A stretch of 64,000 nt of DNA from Rusavskia elegans (GCA_011316305.1 SAUG01000056.1:124001-188000), one strand, 5' to 3'. Positions 37,790 through 49,873 are shown, numbered from the stretch's first letter. Notes: generated by a model from the letters alone, not told the origin. Numbers and translations: made by a program.

Positions 37790-39430
37790 ATCGTAAGATC
37801 TTACATCTTCGCTAATACGGCCTTTTCGATATTTATTTCCCCCGTTTAATACGATAACCTGCTAAATATACTTTATAATACGTTAAATCTATATTTAGAT
37901 TCGAGTCTATTTTAGCTCGTTCTTCTAGTATCGATTCTACTATCTTTTCGTATTAGCCTTCGTTGTTAGCGACTCCTATCGAGGAGTTCTCTATTTTATC
38001 TAGAGCTAATACGGTTTAATTATATTTAAATCCGAGAAATTTTTATATTAAATTAGCTTTATAATATTAAATTCTATAAAAATAAAATTTTGGTAGTATA
38101 AAGCGTATACTGGCGGTTTATCTTTTTATATAATCGTATCGGAATAATTCTTTCTATATTCGATAGCGAATTTAAAAAATTCTAGTATTACTATCTTTTT
38201 TTAGTAGCGATACTAGTAGATTGGCCGTTTCGAATCGGATTTCCGTCGAATCGTCGGATATCCGACCCGAATAAATTATATATTTAATATTTTGATATTT
38301 CAATATTTTAATAAAGATAATATATTTAGATAATATATTTCTTCGAATTATAAAATCTCTAGCTAATATAGTTAATTAATTAGAGTTTTTTTTAGTAAAT
38401 TTGTATAAAAGTTATACTAGCTTTATACTTATATACTAGAGCTTAACGGTTTTAGCGGGTCGAGTCGGATTATAATCTAGAATCCGAAATCCGGTCGGAT
38501 CGAATTACGTTTTAGTCTAATCCGGATTCGAAACTCGACCCGACGGCCAGTCTAGATACCAGTTAATTCTATCCTTTTAACTACTACGAATAATCTTTCT
38601 ATGTATTTTATTCTAGCGCTATTAAAACTTCTTTCTTCTTTTATTTTTTAATTCTATTCGTTTTATTTTAGTTTCGAATTTCCATTCCGCTTTTACTATA
38701 GATTCTTGTATCTCGTTAGCCTTTTTTAATTCTATTTTATAGGCTTTCCTTATTACTGCCGTTTCTTTTTTTAAATATAGTATAATACTTTTTTATTATA
38801 TAAATAGTAGCCTTAGAATATAAACTCTATAGTTTTTTTCTAGCGGCGGCAGACGTTTATAGTAGTAAATTACTCGTTAGAGCGTCGCTAGATTCTAATT
38901 CTACCCTTTTATAAATTTAAAATAACGTTCGTTTCGTTACTCTAGATAATATTGTTCTAATCTTCTAAGGTCTAATACTAGTAACGGAGGTAAAACTAAA
39001 AACGAACTTCTATTATAACTTTTATAAAGCCTAGTTTTTTAGTTATTTTATATATATATCTATATTATTTATCCGGAGAATATAAAAGATAATAGTAGAT
39101 AAAAGGAAAATACTATAGAAAGATATTTAAACGAGGCTATTAGATATTTTCTCGCTATAATTTCGATCTTTTTAAATAAATACTAGAATTCCTACTTCTA
39201 TTTTAGACGTAACTTTAGAAGATCTACTAGATCTAAGTACATCTTTAATATAATCTAGATAGAGAATCTTCGAAATATCTAGATTATAGCTTCTAGAAAA
39301 AGTTTTAGCCTTAAATACTCGTTAGATTAATTCGAAAATCTCTATTATTATATAAACGATTTTAGGAGTAATTCCGGTTTCTCGAAGGACTAGTATCTAG
39401 ATTCTCGTTCTATCGCTGTATTTAGCGCTC
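37790..39430 (-). pseudogene. Tc1-type transposase of element Z, broken and interrupted
   Basis: Minus strand from about 39430 to 37790. The N terminus reads VLRETGITPKIVYIIIE, then RSSRSSKVTSKIEVGILVFI and a second helix-turn-helix with STII.ILRINNI, followed by LKN-stop-ALQKL (family TRKPGLTEAMM). The catalytic region has Y-stop-TLED-stop-NNII-stop-SNET, where the acidic residue is Asn. Downstream come KKANEIQESIVKAEWKFETK and ELKNKRRKK. The hAT MITE at 38217-38554 then splits the gene, and the C-terminal third (VANNEG, LDIDLTYYKVYLAGYR) lies left of it. Stops are mostly at Gln and Trp codons. Confidence 0.8.
38217..38554 (+). mobile_element. hAT MITE, 338 bp
   Basis: TAGATTGGCCGTTTCG at the left, CTCGACCCGACGGCCAGTCTA at the right. 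Flanks GATACTAG and GATACCAG differ by one C-to-T in a CpA context, i.e. one RIP change after a perfect 8-bp duplication. It is inserted in the transposase gene of Tc1 element Z. Confidence 0.9.
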
Positions 39431-39610
39431 TGATTATTGAATATAGTAATATACTAAATATAGGAACTTATCTAAATAAAACTTTTAGCTTTTAAGATTT
39501 CTAATTTTAGGTTTAACTATATAATTAATTGGTAAAGCAATATAAAAAGGAATATCAAAGCTATAGAACTATTTTAACGCGGGTAAAAACCTTTAATATT
39601 ATCTTCTATA

Positions 39611-40223
39611 GAGCTTTTATCTAAATATAATTAGTACTACGTCTCGCGTATTTAAAATTCAGAGATATCTCTAACGCTTTTCCCTATCTAAGTTTTTACT
39701 CTATCTACTAATAATCGTTTTTACTTTATCGCCGTTAATATCTTCGCCGCTACCGTCAGTTATATCGATTTTTAGATTCTATTTTTACTCTATTTCTACC
39801 GTCAACCTCTTTAATTTCGTTTAAATACCGCCGAAAAATACTAAAAAGAAAAACTAAAAGCCGTAGATTAAATTCTCTATAGTCTAGTAGAGAGAATCGC
39901 TTTATTTTACGCCAGCGATAATTATAATTATCGAAAATTATTTCGTTATTAATTAGAAAATCGATTAGAGACTTTCTTTTTCTCACCGCATTAAAGTAAT
40001 TAATAAGACCTAGACTTGTATTAAAATCGCGCGGAAATTTTTTAAAAATAAAAAATACTAAAAGCGATTCGTCGATAATAATATAGACTATAGCGAAGAT
40101 TTTTTCGGAACGTCCGTCTCCAGTAGAATTACTATAATAAAAAGAAACTATAAAAAAGCTATAGATTATCTAGAAACTACTGGTGGCGGTAATAGAAAAA
40201 AAGAATATAGTATATTAGATCTG
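39611..40223 (-). pseudogene. unrecognised coding-like remnant
   Basis: On the minus strand about 135 codons (roughly 40165 to 39753) are open with hardly a stop, which is exceptional here. The predicted product includes TGDGRSEKIF, IIIDESLLVFFIFKKFPRDF, NYNYRWRKIKRF and YLNEIKEVDGRNRVKIESKN, rich in charged and aromatic residues. I recognise no family. The sequence is interrupted on its upstream side by the 0.95-kb element at 40235 and appears to continue at 41182-41379 and 41913-42400. It could be a decayed host gene or an unclassified transposon gene. Confidence 0.4.
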
Positions 40224-40234
40224 CGTTAGATTAA

Positions 40235-41181
40235 TTTAGTTATTTGTTTTGATTTTAGTACCCGGTAAACCAATAGTTCGGTAAATAAGTCAAGCGTTAG
40301 TATACTAGTATTAAATATACGGTAGCAGAATCTATACTCTAGTTTAATTAATATAAATAACGGTTCTTTCTAAAGAATTTTAATTTTAATTTATTTAGTA
40401 ATTTAACGTATTTTTCTACCGATAATTTAACTAACGTAGAAGTTTTTATAGATAAATATACCGCGCAGTTATTATTTTTTCTTCTTTTACTAGTAATACA
40501 AGTTCTATAATATCTAAAAGCCTTTATATATATATATACTCCCGTAACAGCTATAGCTATAAGTTAAACCAGACGATAATATTTATATCTATAATAACTA
40601 TATCTACTCGCGCGGTCGTCGACTACTTTATTATAGCTAGAGTAACCTATTTCAACTTTAATTTAAATCTCCTCTTTACCGCCTTTAAAACGCGCTATCC
40701 GACCTTTCTACTCTTTTTTAATTTAATCGACCGAGTAAAGCTTCTAGCCGTAGTAGCCAGCGTACTATCTAGCGACCTTTTTAGAACTAGATAGACTTAA
40801 GAGTACTTTAATAGCTTAGCGAAATATTTAGATACAGATTATACGATAAGTACGACCGATATAATAAATATAGATAACTATTTCGCAGTATAGTAGATAG
40901 ATATAGCGGAAATATTAGATACTCCTAATTATTTATAATATCGAAGGAGGACTGGATATATAGTATTTATATAGGAGGATTCGTAATCGAATAAAAAAGG
41001 AAATAGTTAAATAGAAGTAATTGACTACGCTGTAAATCTTGCCTGACGAACTATATACCTTTAGCTGTGAAAATTTCTTGTACGTAAAATACAACAATCG
41101 TTGCCGTATATAACGTTGATAAAATATATATATATATATTAAAATTCAATATAATTCCAAACGGGACCCTTCCAAAGAAGA
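40235..41181 (-). mobile_element. 0.95-kb family, copy 7, inverted
   Basis: Flanked by CGTTAGATTAA (40224-40234) and CGTTAGATTGA (41182-41192), 10 of 11 matching. Complete: it begins TTTAGTTATTTGTTTTGATT and ends ATAATTCCAAACGGGACC plus CTTCCAAAG. The conserved small frame runs on the plus strand here. Confidence 0.9.
40548..40930 (+). pseudogene. conserved small ORF of the 0.95-kb family (copy 7)
   Basis: Read through RIP stops, the plus strand gives a product with RGRRLLYYS, FKSPLYRL, then KEYFNSLAKYLDTDYTISTT and NYFAV followed by MDIAEILDTPNYL-like sequence. The same residues occur in register on the coding strand of the copies at 15.9-16.2, 51.9-52.2 and 58.6 kb, and a diverged version (LDRLVDYLGSGIIIDEDE) in the subfamily member at 17.4-17.6 kb. 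Conservation across a diverged subfamily argues that it was a real protein of perhaps 200 residues before RIP. No known domain is recognised. Confidence 0.5.
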
Positions 41182-41192
41182 CGTTAGATTGA

Positions 41193-41371
41193 TAAATACT
41201 AGAAAATATAGAAAATATATTCCAACTTTTTCCGTCTAAAACGTCTGATCGGTAAAAAAATTAACGTTATAACGGATACTATCGCTAACGCTAGCGGCGA
41301 TATAGATATCTTTTTAATTAAATTCCGCGATAAAAATAATAAAAAAGATAATAGTAAAAATGCGGAAAACG
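41193..41371. other. continuation of the unrecognised coding-like region
   Basis: Short stretch between the 0.95-kb element and a MITE. A plus-strand frame reads GDIDIFLIKFRDKNNKKDNS with no stop for about 35 codons. It is probably the same interrupted unit as 39611-40223 and 41921-42400. Confidence 0.35.
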
Positions 41372-41379
41372 ATACCGAT

Positions 41380-41912
41380 TAGACTGGCTATTTCGGTACA
41401 GATTTCCGTCGATATTTCGGAAATCCGATTCGAATTTTAGTAAATTGATTTAATCCGACCTGCTAAACGATATAGATCGGTTTCTAAAATTAAAATTAAA
41501 AGTCGGATTAAATTATAAAATTGAAATCGATAGAAATTTGATTCGATTTACTAAGCTTTTTATATATAATATAGATCTATCATTTTTATAGTATAATATT
41601 ATAATTAATGTAATAAATAAATAATTAATACTTTTTATATATAAATAATATATTTAGATAATATATTTCCTTTTATTAGATTAATTTTTAATAAAGAGAT
41701 CCTATTTTTATATAAGAATTATACTTTTATACTAGGTTTTAATAACTTTAGTAGATCGAACTCGGAAATCTAAATTCGACCCGGAATCGAATTAATTTAA
41801 TATCTAGAAAAATCGGAACCGATTCGATTCGGTATCTAGAAAAATCGAAATCGACTCGGTTCGAATCCGAGATACGATTCCGGGTTCGAAACCCGACCCG
41901 ACAGCCAATCTA
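41380..41912 (+). mobile_element. hAT MITE, 533 bp
   Basis: Left terminus TAGACTGGCTATTTCGG, right terminus ACCCGACAGCCAATCTA, flanks ATACCGAT and ATATCGAT (7 of 8, the difference C-to-T). It belongs to the longer MITE subfamily with runs like AAAAATCGGAACCGATTCGA near the right end, also seen at 59036 and 60615. Confidence 0.88.
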
Positions 41913-41920
41913 ATATCGAT

Positions 41921-42404
41921 AATGGTATAAAGACTAGATATAAAAATTAGTTATATAACGAAGATAAATTTAATAATAAAAGCGATATCGCTGCGCGCTT
42001 TAATAAAATAACTATTATCGATAATTAATCTTTTATAATTAGCGAAAATATTATCTCTAGAATTATTGCAACTAGAATAACGCCGTAGCAGAAGGAAAAA
42101 TCTGCCGCGCCGTAAAAAAAACCGGATAGAAACGCAATTCCTAAAAAGAAAAAAAAGCAACAATTTTCTAATATAATTGAACGTTTAATTATATTATTCG
42201 ACGGGTTCTAAACGGTTAAAAGATATAAATATAATAGCGAAAAAGAAACTAAACGATAGAATAAAAAATTATAATTTAATTTTAAAATAAAAAAAAAAGT
42301 ATTCCGTATCTAGATTTTAGAAAAAAAAAGAAGAGAGAAATGGCTAGTAAAAACTAAAACTAATAGTTCTAAAAATTTAAAATTCGAAATTACTATCGTT
42401 TCAA
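41921..42404 (+). other. coding-like AT-rich stretch with a basic region
   Basis: A plus-strand frame reads INLIIKAISLRALIK and later RRSRRKNLPRRKKNRIETQF, a strongly basic segment, with few stops until about 42180. It may be the downstream part of the interrupted unit starting at 41193. No family recognised. It ends where a truncated 0.95-kb copy begins. Confidence 0.35.
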
Positions 42405-43160
42405 AATGATAGAAATTATTTCTATTTAACTATTTTCTTTTTTATTCGATTACGAATTTACTATTATATTTAAAAACTATATATTTTTTTCGACGTAATA
42501 TATAATTATTAACTTCTAATATTTCCGCTATATCCGTCCATTATACTGCGAAGTAATTATCTATAATTATCGTCTCGACTATATTTATTATATAACCTAT
42601 ATCTAAATTTTTCGCTAAACTATTAAAATATTTTTTAATCTATATAGATTTAAAGAAATTACTAGATAGTACGCTAGCTACTATAGCTAGAAGTTTTATC
42701 CGATCGATTAAAGTTAAAGTAGATAGAAAAATCGGATAGCGTATTTTAAAAATAGTAAAAAAGAAATTTTTATCGAAGTCGAAATAAAGTATTCTAGCTG
42801 TAATAAGATATTCGACGTCTATACGAATAGATATAGTTATTACGAAGGTATATATATACGTAGATGGTTTTAGTAAATTATAATATTTACAAAAGATTTA
42901 TATTACTAGTAAAAAGAAATTTATAATTATAAAATATATTTATCTATAAAAATTCCTATATTAAAATATCGAGAGAAAAATAAATTATATTAGTAATTAA
43001 ATATAAACTAAATCTTTAAATAACCGTTATTTATTATTATTAAATTAGAATATGAATTTATTTATCGTATATTCGATATTAGTATATTAACGTTTAATTT
43101 ATTTATCGAATTACTGGTTTATCGGATACTAAAATCAAAACCAAATTAATCTAAATAGAT
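42405..43160 (+). mobile_element. 0.95-kb family, copy 8, truncated
   Basis: Lacks the first ~150 bp of the family and starts at the ATTATTTCTATTTAACTATT block. It runs to the end block ACTGGTTTATCGGATAC and AAAATCAAAACC. Heavily mutated. Ends approximate; no duplication recognised. Confidence 0.75.
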
Positions 43161-43278
43161 AATTAATCAAAATCTAAAATTTAAAATTCTAAATTAAAGA
43201 TTAAAACTTGATTTTTTTGGTATCGGTAATTTACCGTAATTTATCGCGAGATATATATAAAATCTATAAATTTAATTA

Positions 43279-44196
43279 TTTTTCTATAAAGTTTCTATTT
43301 AAAATTATTGAATATTTATATATATATATATATTTTATCAACGTTATATACGATAACGATCATTATATTTTATTTGAAACTTTTATAATCAAAAGTATAT
43401 AATCCGTTAGATAGGATTTATAGCGTAGTTAATTATTTCTATTTAATTACTTTTTTTTTATTCGATTACGAATTTTCTATTATCTAGTTTTTTTTTCGAA
43501 GTAATAAATAAATATAAACCTCTGATATTTCCGTTATATCAATTTATTATAATATTAAATATAAATAAATAGTTTTTACCTCGGCTACATTTATTATATA
43601 ACTCGTATCTAATTATTCCGCGAAATTATTAAAGTACTTTTTATCCCCTATAATTTTAAAAAGATCGCTAGTTAATACGCTAGCTATTACGATTAGAAGT
43701 TTTATTTAATTAATTAGATTATAAGAAAATAGGAAAGTCGAATAGTACATTTTAAAAACAGTAAAAAAAGGATTTTTATTAAATCAAAATAGGTTATTCT
43801 AGCTATAACGAGATAGTCGACGTTTTAGAAAATAGATATAGTTATTACGGATATAGAAAAGTACTATCGTCTAGTTTAACTATAGTATAGCAATTACGGA
43901 GATATATATATACGTAATATTTATAAAAGGTTTATATTAATAGTAAAAGAAAATAAAACGATAATTACAAGATATAATTATCTATAAATACTGCTACGTT
44001 AGTTGAATTATCGGTAGAGAAATACGTTATATTACTAAATTAATTTAAATTAAAATTTTCAAAAACAATAATTTACGTTAATTAAATTAAAATATCAATT
44101 CTACTATCGTTTATTCGATACCAATATACTAACGATTAATTTATTTACCGAACAATTAGTTTATCGGATATTAAAACCAAAATCAAAATTAATTAA
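43279..44196 (+). mobile_element. 0.95-kb family, copy 9
   Basis: Flanked by ATAAATTTAATTA (43266-43278) and ATAAATTTGATTA (44197-44209), a 13-bp duplication with one G-to-A difference. About 918 bp, full length, heavily mutated. A 64-codon open stretch near its left end is a by-product of the AT-rich sequence. Confidence 0.88.
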
Positions 44197-45839
44197 ATAA
44201 ATTTGATTAAATCGAACGAAATAAACTAAAATATTTTATACAACGAGTTTAATATAATTTAATACAGCTTTTTATACTATATTCGAGTATTTTATATCAG
44301 ATATTAAAAATAGCTCTACTAACTATATCTAATTATTATCTCTATCGATTAAAAGTTTAAATGAATTATATAGACTAATAGATTCTCTTCGCTAAATTTC
44401 TAGCTTTAGTTTTTATATATTAGTTTCTTTCTAAATTTTCTACGAAATAATCCATTCTACTACAATCTTTTTCTTCGTTAACGACGTATTTCTAGACTGG
44501 TCGGTTCGGGTCGGATTTCTATCGAATCGTCGGGTACCCGATCCGATTTTAGTAACTCGATCCGGGTTTAACCTACTAAATAATCGAGTTAGGTTATAGA
44601 TTTTAATCTAATTTTTAGGTCGAATTATAGACTTTAATTTAAAAATCTGACCTAAAAATCTAATCCGACCCGACTCGGAATTATATTAGATAATAAAATA
44701 CGAAAGTAATTATAAATAATATAAAACGGTAATATATTCTATTTAATACTAGTTTATATAACTGTTGCCTATAAATATTAGTTTATATACTAGTATTATA
44801 TAACTAGTATCATTTTTTTTTAAATAATTCTATAGATATATATCTTTTTTCTAGAACTTTAAATTTTTTAGAATTTAATATTAACTAGCTATTATTATAT
44901 TTTCGGTTATATTTCTAGATTCTATATTAATCTTTTAATAAACCAAACATCTTTCTACTGAATAGTAATACGTTTAGTAAAGATTATAGCTAGTTAATAA
45001 TCTATAAAAAATAAATATAGTCGGATATATATAGTAATATAGTAAAATAATATATTTATTTATTAGAAAAATAATTATATATCTTTATATTATATTCTAT
45101 AGAACTACTAATACTATATTTTATATTCTAACGATTCTTTTATTTATATTTATAGTAGCGACGTCGATAAAGATTTCGCGATATAGTCTAGTAAAAGATA
45201 CTTTAAAAATAAAAGATTTAAAGCCTTTCTAATATTTATAGATTTTTCGAAAAGTAATAATTCTAAACTTCTATTTATATTTCTTTTAATAGATTATTAG
45301 CTAGATTATTTAGAATAGATTATTCTAGAATATTACCGGTATTATAGTATTATAAAATTTCCTTTTACCTTTTTTTTTTACTTTTTCTAGTTCTATTTTT
45401 CCGAGTTTTTACTATATTTCTATAGGACGGAATTAATTTTTTATTTAAAATAGCTTTAGTATTATTATACGATTAATTATATTATTTTAATATATTATTT
45501 CTATTTAGATTCGTACGTACTATATATTTCGCTACGATAAATTTAAAGAATGAAAACCTAATAATAGAATAAAATATAATATAATACGGTATATAGTATA
45601 TTAATATTTTATTATAGTTATTATTTATTAAAAAATAGAAAATTAGAAATATAATAAAGTTATTTAGATAATCGTCGGCTATACTATAATTAGAAAATTA
45701 GAATTCTGAACGAGCCTATATACTTTTATAAACTTCTAGCGTATTCTATTACTATAATATATAGAACTTTTAAATAATAATAAAGTTACTAATTATATTA
45801 CTTTACTATATTATTTAATATAATATCTACTATATTTAA

Positions 45840-46540
45840 TTTCAGATAACTATTTATAAAATCTAAATTAGTTAAACGTTATAAACGCGGTAAAAAGTAG
45901 TTTTATACCGAAAATAAATTCTTTAAAAAATAGAATACAGACTATATTATTATATATAAATACTTTAAAAAATTTAAAGGAATAGAATTCTAAAAAAGCG
46001 TAGATATAGAAACGAAGGCTATATTAGAATTGAACGTTAGAAATTAGAAAATAGATTATAGAATCGAGAAAAGAATTTATAATAATATAATAAGGTAATC
46101 TATACTATACTAAAGATTAATATATATATAGTATTATACTATAAAACTCATCTATATACTAAAACTTTGATAGAAAATAGAAAAAAAATAATAACTATCG
46201 AATAAATAAAGTAGAAATAGAATAAAGTAATATATTAAAGTGAGATATCGGGTATAAATTAAGCTATCTAATATAGAAATATTTATTAATAATAAATTTT
46301 CTAATCTAATATCGCTATTAATAGTCTAAATAAAATAATTTTTACGAAGTATATAGTTCTAATTATTAATTTTATTTAATAATAAATAATCTATTATATC
46401 GGTTTTTAAAAACTTTACTCCGCTAGAATTTTAGATCTTTTAAAAAAATAGATAGTATTTATAAAAAAATTTAGTTATAGCGAGAATATAGCTAATAAAT
46501 ATATTAAATCTTTATATAGAAAAGAGAATAAAAATAGCGA
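45840..46540 (+). pseudogene. probable hAT transposase remnant
   Basis: Plus-strand frames carry broken runs such as VVLYRK, KNRIQTILLYINTL and, around 46.28-46.42 kb, ISLLIV-stop-IK followed by INFI, placed about where hAT transposases have the conserved LPF.VVE / FR.. / LNP block. The match is weak, and I call it a transposase mainly because it is the only coding-size interior of an element with hAT termini and 8-bp duplications. Stops are dense in every frame. Confidence 0.35.
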
Positions 46541-46554
46541 TAATATCGTTAATA

Positions 46555-46981
46555 GATATATGCGATTAATCATTCGGATTTTGATTTTAATCTTTTACGA
46601 TTCTAACGCTAGAGGCGCTAAACCGATCAGATTATATAATTATTTAGTATTTAAGTATTTTACCGAGAACTCGAATTAAGGATTCCCGAAGGAACTAGAT
46701 CTGGACTAAAATCTAGAAGGAAACCGTAATCTATTTAACTTTATTAATTAATTTAATTAAGTTCGAACGATCGGGCTAGGCCGAGATAATCTACTATCTG
46801 GTCTTTCTATATTTTAAACTCTATAAAAATCGACTTAGTCGATAGAAAAAACTCAAGTATTAGGTTAGCTTTTAAAGGATTCGAACCCCCGACCCGCTGG
46901 ATTAACTCCGCTAACTCCGAGATAGAGCGCGGATCCGTTAGGCCTCCAAATTACGCAGCGTTACCACTACGCTACCAGGCC
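46555..46981 (-). mobile_element. tRNA-derived SINE, copy 1
   Basis: 427 bp flanked by a perfect 10-bp duplication ATCGTTAATA (46545-46554 and 46982-46991). Read on the minus strand the head is tRNA-like: A box TGGTAGCGTAGTGG (46964-46977) and B box GGGTTCGAATCC (46877-46888), with TTGGAGGC in the place of an anticodon arm. A tRNA-unrelated body of about 320 bp follows. An internal pol III promoter, tail-side variation and a variable-length duplication define a SINE. It is inserted in hAT element 4. Confidence 0.9.
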
Positions 46982-47743
46982 ATCGTTAATATTAATAAAA
47001 AGAATTAGATAATAGATAAATACTCTTCTATATAAAACAATACTAAGTTTAGAAATAATAAAAGTTTAGCTAGAAGTATTAATTTTAATAGTTAGAATAA
47101 AAATATAAATGAAAAAATAAGAACGGATAATAATAAAAATATAAAAAAAAATAAAGATAAAAATATAGAAGGGAGTTTTAAACTATCTAACTAGTTATAT
47201 AAATCGAAAAATCATAGTCTAAAAAGAATATATAATCTATATATATTATTATACTATTATTAAATAGAAAGATCATATAATATATAAAAAAAATTATATT
47301 TTAATACTAGAATTATACTTTTATATATTATTTTAGCGTTTTAGTAAATTAAATCCGGGTATTCGACCCCGATCCGGATTCGAATTAGATCGAACTATAG
47401 AAAAACCCGACCCGATTCGAGTCGGGTCGGATTAGTTAACCTAGATTCGAAATCCGATCCGACGGCCAGTCTACGTATTTCTATCTCTTTATTTTCTTTT
47501 AACTGGGTTCTCTAGCCTAATCGTTAAAGTCTTTCGTATTTAACGCCGTTATCAAGCTATTTCTAATGAATATTATTTTATAATCGATAGCGAAAATATA
47601 TATATAGATTTATAAATAGATTTAAACTATAGCGAACTAAATATTAGATTTTCTATATATACTAACTTTAAGTTTTTTAAAGAATTGAAAACGACGATTC
47701 AAATATATAATTATATATTCGTTTATTATCTTATATTTTAATA

Positions 47744-47976
47744 TATACGATTAATTATTCGGATTTTAATTTTTTATCTTTTACGAATTTAATATTAGAG
47801 GCGCTAATTCGATTAAATTACGTAATTATTTAGAATCTAAATATTTTACCGCGGAACTCGAATTTAGGATTTTCGAAAAAGCTAGATCTAGACTAAAATC
47901 CAAAGAGAAACCTTAATCTATTTAACTTTGATTAATTTAATTGACTTCGATTAATAACGGCTAAATCGAGACAATC
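47744..47976 (-). mobile_element. tRNA-derived SINE, copy 2, tail half
   Basis: Same body as copy 1 up to GAGACAATC, where LTR element 2 is inserted; the head continues at 52665. The 12-bp duplication TATATTTTAATA of the SINE itself is found at 47732-47743 and, 5.1 kb away, at 52862-52873. Confidence 0.9.
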
Positions 47977-48381
47977 TATTACGTCTACGATTTCACAAGA
48001 GGGTTTACGTTTATTAGTTAAATTAACGGACTAATAGCCCAAGCTAGTTAGAGCTAATAGAATCTTAGAGCCGATTTCTTTTAATAGATCGGTTCTATCG
48101 AAATATCGGTTTTTTTTTTCTATATATATCGATTTTTATAGCCTAGTGAATAGCTTTTCTCGTTAGTTGTTAATATAATTACTAAATACTATCTCTAGTT
48201 ATTTTTTATAATTATCTACGTAACGAAAACGTTTTATAATGATATTATTTAACTTTAATAGCTATATAGAACTAGTTTTAATAATCTATATAGGATTCCT
48301 TTACTATTTTATAATTCGGACTACGCCTACGGCTATAGCTAGGTTCGAATATAACGCCTTATAATATATAGAGACGTTATA
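47977..48381 (+). repeat. LTR element 2, 5' LTR
   Basis: 405 bp, ending GACGTTATA. It shares AGATCGGTTCTATCGAAATA with the right LTR (51278-52659). Confidence 0.9.
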
Positions 48382-48599
48382 TTTTAACGATTTACTATAT
48401 TAGTTCTATTACCCCGCTCTATAGATCAAACCGATACTATTAGAACGGTTATATTAAATATCTATAAAAGAAATGGAAAATTTTTAAAATAATAAATTAT
48501 TTAGATAATATTTAACTTTATATTATATATAATCGAGTTTTAAAATAAAGTAATTAAAGTTCTATTTATAATATTATATTAAAATAAAACAGTTTTTAA

Positions 48600-49700
48600 T
48601 TAGATACAACTTTATATAGAAAACTATTTTAATAATCCGGAAAATTAAAAGAAAATATAATATCCTAGATTTTTTAAAATTTCGATAACCTAATTATAGC
48701 TATAAAAAATCCTTCGGTAATAATAATAAAAAAAAGATAATAGAATAGAAACTAATAGTTCTAAAGTAGTAAAAGTCGGTAGCTAATTATATTATTTAGT
48801 TTAGAACGTTAATTTATAAAATAGACTAAAAAGATTTAGTTCTAAAAGCCTATTTCTATAAAGAATTTTATAAAAAAAATTAAAGAAACTATAATAGTAA
48901 TTAAAAAATTCGATTCGCTAGTAGTTTTTATTAAACTAGAGACTAGAATCGTTACTAGATAGTATAAAATATATATAGATAATTAGACGTTTAATAAAAT
49001 AGAATCTACTAAAAAATAGTCTAAAGAGAATATAATAGAATTTTATACTACCGAGATTAAAAAAATATCGATGAATGTTTATTATTTATATAAAAAGACA
49101 GGATATTTTAAAAGAATTTATCTAATTAAAAAAGTAATAGAAATAACCGAATATTAGTTCGAAATAATAGAAAAATTATCTAAAAGAAAAGCTAGTAAAT
49201 ATAATATAAAAAATTAGATAGCCTGCTATAATAATAATTACTTTATCTATCTATCGGATATTAAAAAATTAAAATAGTATCCTATAGAACTAAAGAATTT
49301 AAAAAGGATAAAAAAAATAGTAATTAAACTAAAATTATATTAAATAGAAAAACCCTTTACTATAGTATTTAAAATTAAAGTCGGAGATGAATAGACGGTA
49401 GTTCTAATAAACGGAAAAAAAAATTATAAAAGAACTATATAAAAAAATCGCTAGATATATTATTAAGCGCCCTATAGAAAAAGATAGAATAAAGGAAATA
49501 AAAGTTAAAATAAAAAGTAGAATTATTGAAGTTACGAATTATATAGTAATTATAAATCTATAATAATATATTATCTTAGAATACGAATAGAAAAAATCGA
49601 TTTTAGAAACGCCAGTATAAAAAACCAATAAAAGAAAAAAATTGCAACTTTAGATAATATATCTCTTTACGTATAAAAATCTTCTATATAAAAAAATCGA
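48600..49700 (+). pseudogene. gag/protease polyprotein of LTR element 2, broken
   Basis: The plus strand has a retrotransposon-Gag-like stretch around 48.87-49.05 kb (IKETIIVIKKFDSLVVFIKL, then ETRIVTR), then a zinc knuckle at 49080-49121 (Y-Y-L-Y-K-K-T-G-Y-F-K-R-I-Y), in register with CX2CX4HX4C after reversing TAY. Later come TVVLING (family VLIDSGA) near 49.4 kb and IIEVTNYIVIINLQQYIILE near 49.55 kb, resembling the end of a retropepsin domain. Nothing like reverse transcriptase follows before the LTR. The layout equals that of LTR element 1. Confidence 0.78.
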
Positions 49701-49873
49701 TCTCGCGTCGAATACAAACTACGATTAAATCCGTAAACTAAATAATAGATTTAAAAAAGGAAGAAATAAAATATAGAAAACTAAAATCTGGAAGAAATAT
49801 AACTATCTATTATAATAATTGGCTAAAGTATATAATAAAAGATAAAAAATCGTTTAGTAACTTTGGATCGATT

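Larger units (their letters stand above)
37587..39610 (-). mobile_element. Tc1-type DNA transposon Z, carrying a MITE
   Basis: Left terminus CACGGAAGATAATACCGAAA then ATCTTTACCCGCGCTAAAAT; right terminus, in plus sense, TTTTAACGCGGGTAAAAACC then TTTAATATTATCTTCTATA, its RIP-altered inverse. Without the MITE (338 bp plus duplication) it is about 1.68 kb, matching Y. The termini differ from Y's inside the first 20 bp, so Z is a related but distinct family; the solo terminus at 32.1 kb is closer to Z. The TA on the left is clear; on the right the flank is ambiguous by two bases. Confidence 0.82.
44493..47473 (+). mobile_element. large hAT-type element 4, complete, carrying a SINE
   Basis: The best-bounded hAT of the window: perfect 8-bp duplication CGTATTTC (44485-44492 and 47474-47481), left terminus TAGACTGGTCGGTTCGGG and right terminus GATCCGACGGCCAGTCTA. 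A SINE (46555-46981) is inserted; without it the element is about 2.54 kb. Subterminal DNA on both sides is full of CCCGACCCGA/TCGGGTCGG units, probable transposase-binding repeats. The interior is shared with elements 2 and 3. Confidence 0.92.

Noticed and set aside
43208..43402. 64-codon ORF
   Set aside because: Crosses the start of a 0.95-kb element and its (TA)n run; low complexity.
46860..46980. A true tRNA gene
   Set aside because: A and B boxes are present, but the acceptor stem does not pair, the body is repeated with a 320-bp tail and flanked by a 10-bp duplication, so it is a SINE head.
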